Source of the DNA: Diplolepis rosae
Lineage: Eukaryota; Arthropoda; Insecta; Hymenoptera; Diplolepididae
Reading direction: 5' to 3'
DNA: 64,000 nucleotides
NCBI GenBank assembly: GCA_030998225.1
Contig: JAPYXD010000555.1
Span: forward strand, 7,750,001 to 7,814,000
Shown: in pieces, positions 46,360 to 58,335 of the stretch
Layout: each line of letters begins with the position of its first letter
Position numbering within the stretch: the first letter of the stretch is position 1
Notes under the pieces: generated by a model
Databases searched by the model: none
Told to the model about the DNA's origin: nothing
Seen by the model: the letters and a program-made list of their open reading frames with translations, nothing else
Position numbers and translations under genes: made by a program

Positions 46360-46497
46360 ACGGAAAAAAAATAGTTCAGTAAAGTTTATGCATTTTATTT
46401 TGAAAAGTTGTGTAAATTTTGCAGAACTCTGTTCCGTAAATGCTTATATCCTTAAACAGTTCTATACATTTTATTAAACTAAATTTTTCCGTGTGAC
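46360..46497. mobile_element. Short foldback MITE
   Basis: ACACGGAAAAAAAATAGTT and AACTAAATTTTTCCGTGT are inverted, extending to CAGTAAA/TTTATTA. About 138 bp. The end motif CACGGAAAAA resembles 41959-42422 and 60238-60516. Confidence 0.65.
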
Positions 46498-47094
46498 AAA
46501 ATTCTGCATCTAATGACCCTAAAACGAAGTGTTGTAGTCAATGTTATTAACGGAGATATTGTGAATGCAGTCAAGATTTCTAAGTTTTCTTGAATTTTGA
46601 ACAATTTACATAGACTATTAACAACATATCAAAAATATTTTGATAGATTTTTTCTTGATACTATTAAAGTCAAAATTTAGAAAAATAAATAAGTTGTGAG
46701 AATATAAAGGATTCTCATACTTGAAAAATGGATTTTAAAAATTATAAAAAATGATTAAAATACTAAACATTTCAAATTAATTAGTTGAGTTTGAAAATTA
46801 AAAAAATACAATAAAATTGTTATCAAAATTTCTTTCATAAATAATTTCACAAATTTGAAGTTTTTCAATTTTTTGTTCTGAGCTCAGATTTTGGATGCAT
46901 TCAAGGAGAAATTATTAAAATTTACTTTTTACATTACTAACATTCCACGTAAATCCCATTTGAAATGTGTCAAGAAAAGTTAAAAAATATTCATTATTTC
47001 AAGAGTTATTCAAATTTTAAAAAAGCTCTGAACTTTGTCTATTTTTGGAAATATCTTCGTTAATAATGGACTAAAACATTTCGTTTTGAGGTCA
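46498..47094. other. Unassigned AT-rich sequence
   Basis: Nothing recognised. Confidence 0.55.
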
Positions 47095-47098
47095 TTAA

Positions 47099-47243
47099 GG
47101 CCTATGGTAGGTTCTGACGTCACCAATTATATACGACCGCTTTATAATAGAAATAATAATTTTCCGGAAAGTTGATTTAAATTATTATTTTATTAATAAA
47201 GTGGTCGTATATAATTGGTGACGTCAGACCCTACCACACGGCC
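47099..47243. mobile_element. TTAA element, family E
   Basis: Left GGCCTATGGTAGGTTCTG, right CAGACCCTACCACACGGCC; arms continue ACGTCACCAATTATATACGA on both sides. TTAA at 47095-47098 and 47244-47247. 145 bp, almost entirely palindrome. Confidence 0.92.
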
Positions 47244-47247
47244 TTAA

Positions 47248-49424
47248 ATGCAGAACTTTCTTATCTTCGATGTTATTCTACAGAAAAAATTTATTATTAG
47301 GTATTTTATAACTTAAAAACTTTTATGTGAATGGTTAAGAACAATTGCCCGGCGACTTTTTCACAGCAGTGTAAGTATATCCTTTTACTATTTAAAGATA
47401 TTAGCACAAACTTTAACTAATTTAAAAGGAAGTTTTATCTATCGTCAATGAATGAATCCTCATCTAAAAATAAATTAATTTTCAACTAAAATAATTGGAA
47501 TTATAATCAGAAAGTAAATTTTTAGATAGATAAATGGTAAAATTATCAAAAATAAAACATATTATTTATTATTTTTCCATCTGACAAAAATATAACTTTT
47601 TGCTATTTTCTTTATTGCGTGTAGTTGGTGTTTCATACAACTACTGTGGCCGAATGATTCATGAAAAAAAAAAATGAATTCTTAACTACAATGAATAAAA
47701 AGTGACGAATTTAAAAAATTTTAACAGTCACATTCCGATTTTTTTACGTAATATAATCATTGGAACTCGTAAAACGAAAACTTTTATCTTCGCAATCCGC
47801 GTTCTGCACTTTAGTTTCATATTTTAACATAAAACTATAAAAGATCGCCTTGACATTTCAATAAAATGGCCAAAAAGTTATGAGCAATTCAGTATCTCTC
47901 ATAAAAATTCAACTTTACATTTTATGGGTGATTTATGAAAAAAATACGGGGCATAAAACGTTTTGAATTTTTTTATAAAACTATAACAAAAATAGACCTG
48001 AATGAAATTCATGGCACACATTTAAATATATAAATATTAAATAATAATAAAATATAATCTAAATCCAAAAAAATTTGACTTACCACAATCTAATTTCTTC
48101 TCATCATCCGGAAGTGGAAGTTTTAACTTCAATCATTATCTATGACGTTTGGTATAGACGAATGCAAGTGTTTTTAGTTTTATTAAAATACTCTATTGAA
48201 AATAAGACTCACTACAGTTATTTGATTAATAAAAGCTAATCTTCGTTCGATAATCAACTAAAATTATACTTAGTAATTAGTCATTACCATCTAAGTTATT
48301 ATTATTTTCCTCATGCGAACAATTCGCTTGAATTAAAGACTTTTTCATTCACATTAATCAATTACTATTATAATATATTTATTCGATTGTTATTAAAAGG
48401 AACTATACGTTCTTTTTATTTACTTAATACTTCTTTAGATATTTCTAAACCTTTTATAAAATAATTTTATCGTTTTACAATATATTCAACATATATTAAA
48501 GATATTAATGGAAACATATTTCCTTTAGTATATTTTTTGAATTAAATATTTTTAGCTACGCGATAAAGATTGCCTTTCGCTTAAATTCGTAAAGAGGAAT
48601 CAGAAAAACTGAGTGTCACGTGTTTCCCGATCCACGTGACATTTGTTACAAAATTCAAGACCCTTTCAATATTTATATCATTAATATGTCTAATTTTCGA
48701 TAATTTATGAAGAACCCTTTTACATTAAAGTTAACTGGGAATTAATTATTTCTTATTATTGAAGATTTGTTATCAGAAGGCAGCGATTTTTCGAAGAATA
48801 ATGATGCAATTAAGTAAAGATTTTTGAGATATTTTATTGTTGTGGCTCGTAATTCGCGTTGTTTCTTTAAGAAAAAAACGCTTCTTGTTTTTTATTTTGT
48901 TGAAGATGTGGCACCGCAAACGCTTACACTTCTACTAAGCTTTTGCAAGCCCGCCACTGAAGCTCGTTCAACTTCAACCTGCCCTCGTTTACTTCCGGAT
49001 CGCAATATATGACGCTCGGGTAGTTTCGGTTGCCCTGCGCTTTGGCTGACTAAAATCAACCTCTATCACTTTTCACTTTGACAATTTAAAATTCTCGGTT
49101 GAGAGACTTATGAATATGTACTTTCAACCCTTTCAACCCTTCAAAAACGAAAGATCACAGAAGATCACTACACAGAAAGAACCGCGGTTACAATTTTTAT
49201 CAAACTGCTTTACAATTTCCGGAAAAATTGGTCACAGTGAGAATTCTTGTAAGTAATAATATAAAACTTGATAAATTTGCAATTGTTTTTCTATAATTTA
49301 ATATTATTACTAACAAAAATACTCACTTTCTATTTTTTGTGAAATCGATTTGTTGAATTTTTAAATCATAGTTGAATTAATACAAATTTATAAATGCAAA
49401 CTAAAATTCCTTTTAAGTAGAGAG
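47248..49424. other. Unassigned AT-rich sequence
   Basis: About 2.2 kb. 48824-49012 contains a short open frame and a less AT-rich stretch (CCCGCCACTGAAGCTCG, CTTCCGGATCG) without a recognisable domain. No gene supported. Confidence 0.5.
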
Positions 49425-49552
49425 ATAAGTGGCCTTTCGGGTGTTGTAATGATATTTAATTTGTATGTCGGAGTTTCGAACAAGAACTTTTTTCTTTTCA
49501 AGGCTGTAAAAAGAAACAAAAATACATCAATTACGAAGAGTGTAGAAAAATA
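49425..49552 (-). repeat. Inverted partner of 50770-50930
   Basis: Its reverse complement (CACTCTTCGTAATTGATGTA, GTTCTTGTTCGAAAC, ACTTATCTCTCTACTT) matches 50778-50922. Confidence 0.75.
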
Positions 49553-49640
49553 TTTTTTCTACTAGCGGGCCATAAAGTGGACTTTATTGCCCCATGCGGG
49601 GCAAACAAATCCACTTTCTGACCCGCTAGTAGAAAAAAAA
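49553..49640. repeat. Foldback hairpin
   Basis: CTACTAGCGGGCC...AAAGTGGA and TCCACTTT...GACCCGCTAGTAG are inverted around GCCCCATGCGGGGC. Confidence 0.85.
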
Positions 49641-49750
49641 TCGTGTGCAACACGGGAAAAAGATTTATTTTACTCGTGTGGTTGTTACCCTCGCTTTGCT
49701 CGGGCATCAAACTTCACACTCGCAAAATAAATTTTTTTTTCCCTAGTTGC
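49641..49750. repeat. Imperfect foldback
   Basis: TGTGCAACACGGGAAAAA...TTTATTTTACTCGTGTG and its mirror CACACTCGCAAAATAAA...CCCTAGTTGCACA; centre CCTCGCTTTGCTCGGG. Followed by ATGTACTATT, as after the foldback at 2738-2836. Confidence 0.75.
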
Positions 49751-49779
49751 ACAATGTACTATTTTGTCCGCCGTACACC

Positions 49780-49940
49780 GAAAGTTAGCTTTGTTGGAAT
49801 CGTTTTGCGTGCGGAAAGTTGATTTTCCCGCATTAGTATGGTAAAATTTTAAGTGTACGGAAAATTAAAATAAACTTAAAATTTTACCTCACTAGTGTGG
49901 GAAAATCAACTTTCCGCACGCAAAACTACACCGACTCGGC
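49780..49940. repeat. Foldback element
   Basis: TTTTGCGTGCGGAAAGTTGA...GGTAAAATTTTAAGT and its mirror image; outer parts diverge (GTTAGCTTTGTTGG against CCGACTCGGCTAAC). Confidence 0.8.
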
Positions 49941-50111
49941 TAACTATCAGTATACAGAAAACAAAATAAAATCGTTTATATCACTTGCGGAATATATTTA
50001 ACCACGGGAGCGAGTCGCGACAAGGGCCGAGGTTCCTTCGTGTCGCCTCGAGCCTCTTCGTGACTTGCTCTTGCATTAAAATACGCCTTTCCGCACTTGA
50101 TACGAAATATA
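49941..50111. other. GC-richer unassigned stretch
   Basis: CGGGAGCGAGTCGCGAC, CTTCGTGTCGCCTCGAGCC at 50005-50070. Open on both strands (49976-50197) but with no recognisable domain. Confidence 0.4.
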
Positions 50112-50243
50112 CACACAAAAAAATGTGTAGTTGGTACAAAGAAGCATATCGCTTTTCGAGCTATATTATTTACTATCCTAACCATAAATATGGTTGATAT
50201 AACCTAAAAAATGATTGTGACAGCTACACATTTTTTTCCGTGT
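50112..50243. mobile_element. Short MITE, CACAC-AAAAAAATGTGTAG ends
   Basis: CACACAAAAAAATGTGTAG at the left and CTACACATTTTTTTCCGTGTG at the right are inverted. About 130 bp, AT-rich centre. Confidence 0.7.
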
Positions 50244-50594
50244 GCTATTGTAAAATGAAAATGTGGTTTTTTGTAAAATAAATGATAGAAAAATTAGAAA
50301 GTAATGAAAAAAGTGAGAAAGAGGAAAAACATACCTTACGAGTTTTGCTTTTTACGATAATATAGAATACGAGGTCAATTCAAAGAGATGCAGATATATT
50401 TTTAATTAGAGATTTTTTGTTCAGTTTTGTTTAAAATATCAATTTTTTTAAAAACCATACTGTTTGTGATTAAAAAGATCAATAGAATACGGTTTTTAAA
50501 AGTCTTAAATGAAAATTTGATTTTTGCTTTTCATAGTTTTGAGGTTAAAGATCAAATTCAGACCTGTCAGAATCATGTAGGTTATAATATATCA

Positions 50595-50745
50595 AAAACT
50601 ACACTCGAGATTCCCTATAACGAGAAGCTCGAGCATCGGAGACCTCTCTGCATCGAGCGCGAAAGGGATCCCCTCCATATCCTACTTGTTGCTATGCGCT
50701 ATTATGCGCATTATTTGATGCGTGCAGTCAGTCAGTGATGCCATG
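50595..50745 (-). repeat. One arm of the CACTCGAG MITE
   Basis: Reverse of about 4105-4276 with few changes (CACTCGAGATTCCCTATAA, GGATCCCCTCCATATCC). The other arm is missing. Confidence 0.85.
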
Positions 50746-50769
50746 TGAGTAATTGCATGTACATAGTAA

Positions 50770-50930
50770 AAAAGTATTTTTCTACACTCTTCGTAATCGA
50801 TGTATTTTTATATCTTTTAATAGTCTTGGAAAGGACCAAGTTCTTAGTCGAAACGTCGACAAACAAATTAAACATCATTAGAACACCAGAAAGGACACTT
50901 ATCTCTCTACTTATTTCAAAATTACCGGTC
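50770..50930 (+). repeat. Module with GGACCAAG...GTCGAAACGTCGAC
   Basis: Contains TTGGAAAGGACCAAGTTC and TAGTCGAAACGTCGAC, then CCAGAAAGGACACTTATC. The inverted partner is at 49425-49552. Signatures of this kind occur near ends of some retroelements; no protein seen. Confidence 0.5.
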
Positions 50931-52125
50931 TCTTAAAGTCTCTTTTGCAATAAAATTCCTTTTAACGAGGTTGAAAAGATTGTGACTTATAAAATAAAAC
51001 TCTTTGATCATATCAGTTATTCCAACAAAACCTTTTGTTAAACCAACAAAAATGTTTGTCAGGGCAGCAAAACAAATTTGTTAGTTGTATATCAACAACT
51101 CGGTTTGCTAATGCAGCAAATCTTTTCTCTCCGTGTAAAAAACAAAAAAGCTAAGAATAAAACAATCGTTGATGATTCTTAAAATTGATATTCATAAAAA
51201 ATTTCTTAATTATCTAGATTATGTTTACAATCGACACTACTTTTCTATAAATTCTTTAAGAAGAGATACATTTAAAATTATGAATTTATAAAAAATCATA
51301 TACTTTCCAAAGTATATTTTTGAAATAGTTTTAAAAAACTTTAATAATGTTTTTTAAGCTAAAAATATAAGTTGATAATAGTTCAATTGAACTGACAATC
51401 ATTAAACTCAGTAAATTATTAATTAATTAATTAGGTTTACTTGTCCTTTATTTCTTAATTGTCTAATTATTACTTATCTCACTAACTACTAAAGTAAGGA
51501 GTTTCGATTATTTCCATAGGGGGACATGCCAGCAAAAAAATCAATAAAGTTATAAATATCAGATTTGTATGTTTTTTATAATTAAATTTTTTAATTTTAA
51601 AAAATTATATTAATGTTTGTATTGCATTGTTATATTTTATTATAGAACTTTTATAAAGAACTAAGATAAAAATTTAGAATTTAATAACGGTATTCGTATC
51701 TCAAACTTTCGTTAAAGTTAACGGAAAACTGTAACTAGTTATCGTTACCGTAACTTGCTCAACAAAATAACAAGTTATGTTATATTTCTTTATAAAAGTA
51801 ACTGTATCGATAATTTCGTTACAAGTAACTCGTCACTGCCCAATTATCGCGATGATTTAAAAGTACATTATAATAATAGATAATGAGAAAAAATTAACAA
51901 CTTTTTAAACCAGCTGAAATTTTCTCCCACTTAAGAAAAATTTAATGACATGAAATTTATATGATAAAACGATTTTTTATTTTAAAGCACTCAAACAAAG
52001 GAGAAGAAACAATCCAGAATGTCCACTTACAAGGTTTTACCACGTTTTGGTTGACGTCAGAGTACGCTGAGTCAGTAACTTGAAATCAACGAAAATATGA
52101 AGAATCTTCAAAGACCATTTTTTTC
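50931..52125. other. Unassigned AT-rich sequence
   Basis: Contains AACAAAAC words resembling 11947-12119 around 51020-51130. No gene recognised. Confidence 0.5.
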
Positions 52126-52129
52126 TTAA

Positions 52130-54345
52130 AGGGATCCGCCACCTTTAATATTTTTATTTTTTGAGTTTAGACCTTCCATATGATTTTTTTTATATTTAGT
52201 ACCTTTATTTCGAAAGGTTTTGAGGGTTTTTAAAAAATTCCAGCACCATTATATTTTTTTAAACTAAAAGTTTTGTATTTTTTGGGCATTTTTTGGACAT
52301 TTTTTGCCTTTGAATAACTTTTTTTGTTTTTTAATCAATTGTCATGATTCTTTTCTTATTTTGTTCTTTACAATATGTAGCAACTTTTTGGGTATGAAAA
52401 ATAAGGTAACATGACTGAAAGAAAAATTACAAATAAAAATAAAAATTGATAAATATCCAAAAATATAAAAAAAAATCTGCCCGCTTTGCGGGCACATTCT
52501 CATTGCGCGCTTCGCTCGCAAGTTTGAGCGCGCCTAGGGCGCGCGATTCGATCGTCGCGCTTCGCGCTCAGTTCTTTCTGGACCTCGCGCTTCGCGCTCG
52601 GTCTTGTACTCTTCGCATACGTTTAAGTTTATTTCTTATAATTTGATACTGAAGCTCAAACCAATTTAATGATATTAAAGATGATGTAAATTAGTCATTT
52701 TCTCAAATTCACTCTATTTCTTTTTCAGTTTAAGTGAAACAGGAAATTCAATTTACTTAAGGCTCTATCGGCCTTAAGGAACACATTCTCATCATGACAC
52801 TCGCGCTTCGCGCTCGATTTTCTGTATGCATTTTTGTAACTTTTTAATAAATTACATGATTATTGATAAATTTATTTTCTTCCAAATATCTCAAAAAGAA
52901 AAAACAATCGTAGACTTTATTTAAGGAAACGATTTTGCAGAACAACGCTTAATTCGTATCTCACATATTTTGGTGAAAAAAATCAAATTTTTTCAATATT
53001 AAAAATCAAAAAATTAAAATATACATCCTGTCCCGAAATGTCTTAATAAGAATTTGTAAACCTCATTTAGGCAAACAATTTTTCATCTCAAAGTTTTTTT
53101 TGTATCTCACATAATTTGTCTAAAAAATGAAGTTTTTGAATTTTAATCGTATTTTTTGGAATTGAAACGAAAAATATATGTTTTATCAGAAACTGTGTGA
53201 GACAAAACTTGTAGATCTTTTTGAAGCTAACAACTTTGTATTCTTACGTTTTTTTCTTATTTTACATATTATTGTTAAAAAATTGAATTTTGGATTTTCA
53301 ATAGTTTTTTTTTTTAATTAAAAAGAAAAATATGCATCTTATGAAAAAATGTTACAATTAAAATTTGTAGGTCTTTATTTATTCAATAATATTGTATCAT
53401 AACGTTTTTTCGTATCTCGTATAATTTAACTGGAAAATGGAATTTTGATATTGACTTTTTTCGAATTTGAATATGCTGTAACATTTCTAATTTTGATTTA
53501 ATCAAAAAATGTTATCAGGATAATTTTTAGAGATTTATTAGCACTATCTAAAACCAGTATTGAAATTTTTGATTTTTTCAAAAAATTATTTTCAAAAACA
53601 CAAAAGTAGTGCTCAACCCCTCAATTTTGATTGGATGTGGCTGGTTAACGAACTTGTCCTTACTTTTTCGGCTCCGATAAAGTGTACCAAAGCTCAATTC
53701 AATCTGATAATTCTATCGAGAGTTATGCCGCACACGACCTACAGACAGACAGACAGACGGACAGACAGACACTTTCGTAAAAACCGTTTTTTCTGACTCA
53801 GGGGGTCTCAAAATGTAAAGATTTGATGAAAATTTCGAAAGTCATTTTTCACATAAAACCAATACCTTCTCATCCATGATGAGAATGTAAAAAAATTTGT
53901 ATTTATTTTTGTAGCTAGTGCTTTCTATATCCAAAAAGTTTCTACATACTGTAAGGCACAAAATAAAAAAATGAATCATGACAATTGGTAAAAAAATTTT
54001 TGACTTTGAATAACTTTTTTGTTTTACAACCAATTGTCATGATTCTTTTTTTCATTTGTAACTTTTTTACAGTCATGTTACCTTATTTTCCATATACAAA
54101 AATTTGCTACACATTGTAAGAAACAAACTAAAAAAACGAATCATGACAATTGGTTAAAAAACAAAAAAGTTATACAAAGTCAAAAAATGCCCAAAAAACT
54201 CAAAATTTTTACTTTATAAATACATAAAGGTGATGGAACTTTTAAAACACCCCAAAACCTTTCTAAATATAGGTACCAAACATACAAAAAATTGTATGAA
54301 AGGTGTAAACTCAAACTATAAAAATATTAAAGATAGCGGATCTCC
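52130..54345. mobile_element. TTAA element, family G, split by a HINE-like copy
   Basis: Left AGGGATCCGCCACCTTTAAT, right ATTAAAGATAGCGGATCTCC; TTAA at 52126-52129 and 54346-54349. Inner arms share CAATTGTCATGATTC in both orientations. About 800 bp without the insertion. Confidence 0.8.
52475..53892 (-). mobile_element. HINE-like repeat, full length (copy k), minus
   Basis: Complete layout in reverse: terminal hairpin GCCCGCTTTGCGGGC, both GC clusters (52500-52615; 52798-52820), single uninterrupted TTAAGG hairpin at 52757-52780, 150-bp units, CGATAAAGTGTACC, (GACA)n at 53741-53770, and ending CTTCTCATCCATGATGAGAATG at about 53888. Length about 1.42 kb. Good reference for the family because nothing interrupts it. 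Confidence 0.85.
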
Positions 54346-54349
54346 TTAA

Positions 54350-56190
54350 TACTGCTAACTATTATATTTATAATAAAATTGAAAAATAAAATTCTAAAAT
54401 AAATTTCGATTCAGAAACAGAATCTGGTAGCAGAAATACAGAAAAAAATATTTTTATTGATTTGACAAAACCGTTTTCTCAGTGTACTCTCAATTAAACT
54501 CTTATGATGTTTTTTAAAAGGAATAAAGACAAATGAAAAGTGTAAAAATGTTAAGCCGACTTTGTAAGATAGTAATAAACAATAATAAAGGAATAAAATA
54601 ATTTGCGAAGATTAATTTTCTTTATGACATCAGGGAAACAAAAGCGAGTTTCTAATGAGCTTGTAGCATTTTCGCGCATAATAAACTGCAAATATTCTGA
54701 GAACAGAGACAAGAAATAATCATTTCTCATTTTTCTTTTCTTATTATATTTTCGCTTAGATAATTTAGTTTAAGCAGCCGAGCAATGCAATTTTCATTAA
54801 TCGTAAACTCTTACCAATCATATATCCTCTTTCACTTAACACCGAGAAAAATAACAAAAAGTTTTTGTTGAATGTTAAAAAAATATAAAGTGTGTTCTTA
54901 AGCCGATATGTAAGAAAAAAATTATATATATATATGTGATAAAACTTCATGTTATTGAGTTCGAGCAAGAAATAAAAGTTTTCGTTGAGCAGCACGTTTT
55001 CTTCCAATTCCTTTATTTTCCCAAGATATCAAAAAAGCGTGCTGTTATGACAAGAATGTCGTTATGGTCTTGTTATTAGAACGTAACTCTATTAAAATTA
55101 TCGAACGAGAAATTTTAGGTATTATCATAACTAAGTGTTTATTTTTATTATATCGATGTTAAATATATCGATACGCTTAATATTAAATTAAATACATTAA
55201 GAAGAGACACTCGTAACTCATTTTTCCAAATAAATAATAAATTATCCAACAATATAAATTATTTCCATACATTAATTGAAATACTAAATTACATCATTAG
55301 ATGAAAGCAAAGAAATAAAATGTTTTTCATGATATTAATAAATTCTATCGATATTAATAATATTAATTAAAAGTCTAATTCTGAATTAATTGAAAATTGA
55401 CAGATTTGAAAATTGTGGCACGCTTCTTGCTTTGCAAATAATTATTTATGACTAATTGTCTAATGTTTGACTGTTTTTGACAAATTTTTCAGAAAATTAG
55501 CCAAAAAGAACAAATTGCAAAGCAAAAAAAATTGTCAAATTCAAACTGATTTAAGTTCAGAAAGAACTCTCTTAGATTTAATTAGCAGTTGTTTTTATCA
55601 ATATTATTCAGTGTCTCATTTTTTGTTATTTTATATCAGTTGATGTTGACTGATATCTCAATGAATTTTACTCCATGAAACGATTAAATTACTGAAACGA
55701 GTGACTGAATGAAAAATAGTAAAAAAGCTAGTGATTAAAATTATGAAAGCAAGAAATACTCCAAAAATCTGTGGCACCTTGATTATAAGAACTATCAAAG
55801 AAGATACAAATTTTAGTAAAACTCAATTGTCCCAAAAAACGAGTTTTCAAATAATATTTGATAAATTTGTAAATCATATGACAGATTGTTGAAACAATTT
55901 CAAAAAGTGAGTAAAAAATCACTACCTGATAAAATTACAAATTTCATAGAAGAGAGATTTTGAAGAAATAGTTTTAAATTTCTACCAGCTTCGAATAATT
56001 TTCGGTGTTTCTGTGTAAAATGGGGATATTTTTTCATTTTTGATAACTCATATTGGCATCGAGAACTCAAATTAAATAGTTGAAGCGTTTTTAAGTAAAT
56101 CAAACTAACATGACATGAATAGTAATTTGTAGATGTTCGCCTTTTAAATAGAATTATTTTCTACGGTTTTCCTTATTAGGTCTTATTATC
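54350..56190. other. Unassigned AT-rich sequence
   Basis: No gene or repeat recognised in about 1.8 kb; short open frames (54765-55007, 55728-56103) lack domains. Confidence 0.55.
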
Positions 56191-56194
56191 TACA

Positions 56195-56345
56195 GTGCGA
56201 TTTCCGTAATGGACTCAGGCGATTCAAGGCGGTGCAAAAGGTAAGAGACACACCTGCGGATCAGGTCAGGGCTGGCGCGCAGAATCAGTTCGATCCGCAA
56301 AGAATATTCTGATATGGGCAAAAAGAGGACGACAAGGAGACAAGC
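56195..56345. other. GC-richer island with hairpin
   Basis: GCGGATC and GATCCGC bracket a GGCTGGCGCGCAG loop region (about 56257-56299). The plus strand is open for about 50 codons around 56212-56360, and AGAGGACGACAAGGAGACAA follows. It may be a retroelement scrap or a structured RNA; not identified. Confidence 0.35.
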
Positions 56346-56623
56346 ATAATGTCACAAAATAACCTGTTATACTACTATTCATATTTTACGGCAACCTTTT
56401 GTTATAGAACTGGGTTAAATGCTTACTTTCTGAAACGAAAGTTCAGAGAGAAATAAATATAAAAAACAGAAATTCTATAATAAATTCGTCTGAAATTCGA
56501 TGAGATTTTCATGAAGTCTTTGAAATATTTGCGTTTCTAAACAAATTTTTATTGGATGCATTTATAAAGTCTATACATTTTTTGAACTTTAATCTAAATA
56601 TTTTAATGAATTCCAAAATGAAG

Positions 56624-58335
56624 TACACCCAGAAAAAAGTTTCTTTAATTAAACAAAAATTTCTTTGAATCAAACAAATTTGTGCATGCGTTTAAAGAAA
56701 AGTTTCTTTGAATTAAAGAAATCACTCCAGATTACTCTGATTACGTCAGATTACCAGTTCGCATTACCAAGTGGTTCAGCAAATTACCAGAGTTCTTTTC
56801 CCCGAGGGACTATTGTGGATTACTGCGGATTACGTCGGATTACTCCAATTTAATTGGATTTACTTGGATTACTCCGGATGCTTCGATTTACTCGAATTAT
56901 TTCGATTTAATAATTGGGTTACCGCGGATTACTCCGTTTACTCCGGATTATATCGGGTTACCCCGGATTACTCTGATCACTTTCATTACTCTGATTTACT
57001 TGGGTTACTCCGATTTACTCCGGATTTATTCGATTTACTTCGGATTATCCCGGATTACCAGTTCGGATCACCAAGTGGTCCAGCGGATTACCAGAGTTGT
57101 TTTCCCCTAGAGATTATTGCGGATTACCCCAGATTACTCTGATTACTCGCATTACTCTGATTTACTTGGGTTACTCCGATTTACTCCGGATTTATCCGAT
57201 TTACTCTGGATTACCCCGGATTACCAGTTTGTATTGCGTATTACGTCGGATTACACCACTTTAATTGGATTTACTTGGATTACTCCGAATGCTTCGATTT
57301 CCTAGGATGACTTCGATTTAATTGCATTACCACGGATTACTCCGATTTACTCCGGATTATGTCGGCTTACCCCGGATTACTCTGATTACTCGCATTACTC
57401 TGATTTACTTTCGTTACTCCGATTTACTCCGGATTACTCCGGATCACTTCGGATTACTCCGGATTACCAGTTCGGATCACCAAGTGGTCCAGCGGATTAC
57501 CAGAGTTGTTTTCCCCGAGGGATTACTGCGGATTACTTCGAATTACGCCAGATTACCCCAGATTCTTCGGATTACTCCGGTTTAATTTGATTACTCCGGA
57601 TTTCTCCGATTTACTGCAAATTACTCCGGATCACTTTGGATTACTCTGGATTACTCCGGATCACTTCGGATTACCACGGATTACCAGTTTCGATCACCAA
57701 GTGGTCCAGCGGATTACCAGAGTTGTTTCCTCCTCGGGATTACTGCGTATTACTCCGAATTACGCCAGATTACCCCAGATTATTCAAATTAATCCGGTGT
57801 AATTGGACTACTCCGGTCTCTCCGATTAACTGCGAAATACTCCGGATTACATTGGATTACTCCGGATCACTTTGGATTACACCGGATTACCAGTTTGGAT
57901 CACCAAGTGGTCCAGCGGATTACCAGAGTTGTTACCTCCTCGATATTATTTTAATTAATTAATTAATTTACCACTTGTATATCAAAGTTTATTAAAATTT
58001 ATAATCTTTTCAACAGTGAAGTACATACGTAATGTGATTAACATAAATATTTTAATTAATTTGAAGAAAAAATTGTCTTCGTTCAAAGATAATAAAATTA
58101 AATAAATTATTTCGTAAGTTTTTTCCAATACTGTATTTGAATCAAACTAAATATTTTTTTAAATCAAATAAATAATCTTAAAAAAATAATTTCTTTTATC
58201 TAAGAAGGCTAAAAAGGTGATTTCTTAAAATCAAATAAATTTATATTTGTTCTAAAGGTGTTTTTACTTCGAATTGTAGAAATGAAGTTAAAAAAACCAT
58301 TTCTTAGATATAAATAAAACTTTTTTCTGGGTATA
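56624..58335 (+). repeat. AT-rich CCAGAAAAAA family copy containing a satellite
   Basis: Left CACCCAGAAAAAAGTTTC, then AAACAAATTTGTGCATG; right part from about 58000 (AATGTGATTAACATAAATA, AATAAATAATCTT, AAAACTTTTTTCTGGGT). The family normally spans about 450-500 bp; here about 1.2 kb of satellite lies between the halves. Confidence 0.8.
56724..57945 (+). repeat. Decamer satellite TTACTCCGGA with higher-order unit
   Basis: Runs of TTACTCCGGA and variants (TCACTTCGGA, TTTACTCCGA). Five copies of a landmark block CCAGTTCGGATCACCAAGTG...GGTCCAGCGGATTACCAGAG begin at 56754, 57058, 57467, 57684 and 57890, spaced about 304, 409, 217 and 206 bases. The decamer contains no stop in any plus frame but a TAA cycles through every minus frame, which explains the long overlapping plus-strand frames here. 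Confidence 0.92.

Noticed and set aside
53560..53796. Frames conserved between HINE-like copies (WMWLVNELVLTFSAPIKC...)
   Set aside because: Present at 20418, 44804 and 53560 but broken by stops and frameshifts at different places, with the microsatellite as its tail; the DNA is conserved equally outside the frame.
3587..54345. CRISPR array or bacterial operon
   Set aside because: No regularly spaced short repeats with unique spacers, no ribosome-binding patterns or dense coding; composition and transposons are eukaryotic.
56665..57962. Several overlapping plus-strand open frames of 62-123 codons rich in ITPDY
   Set aside because: They are produced by the TTACTCCGGA decamer, which has no stop in any plus frame; all three frames read the same decapeptide cycle. 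No start context or domain.
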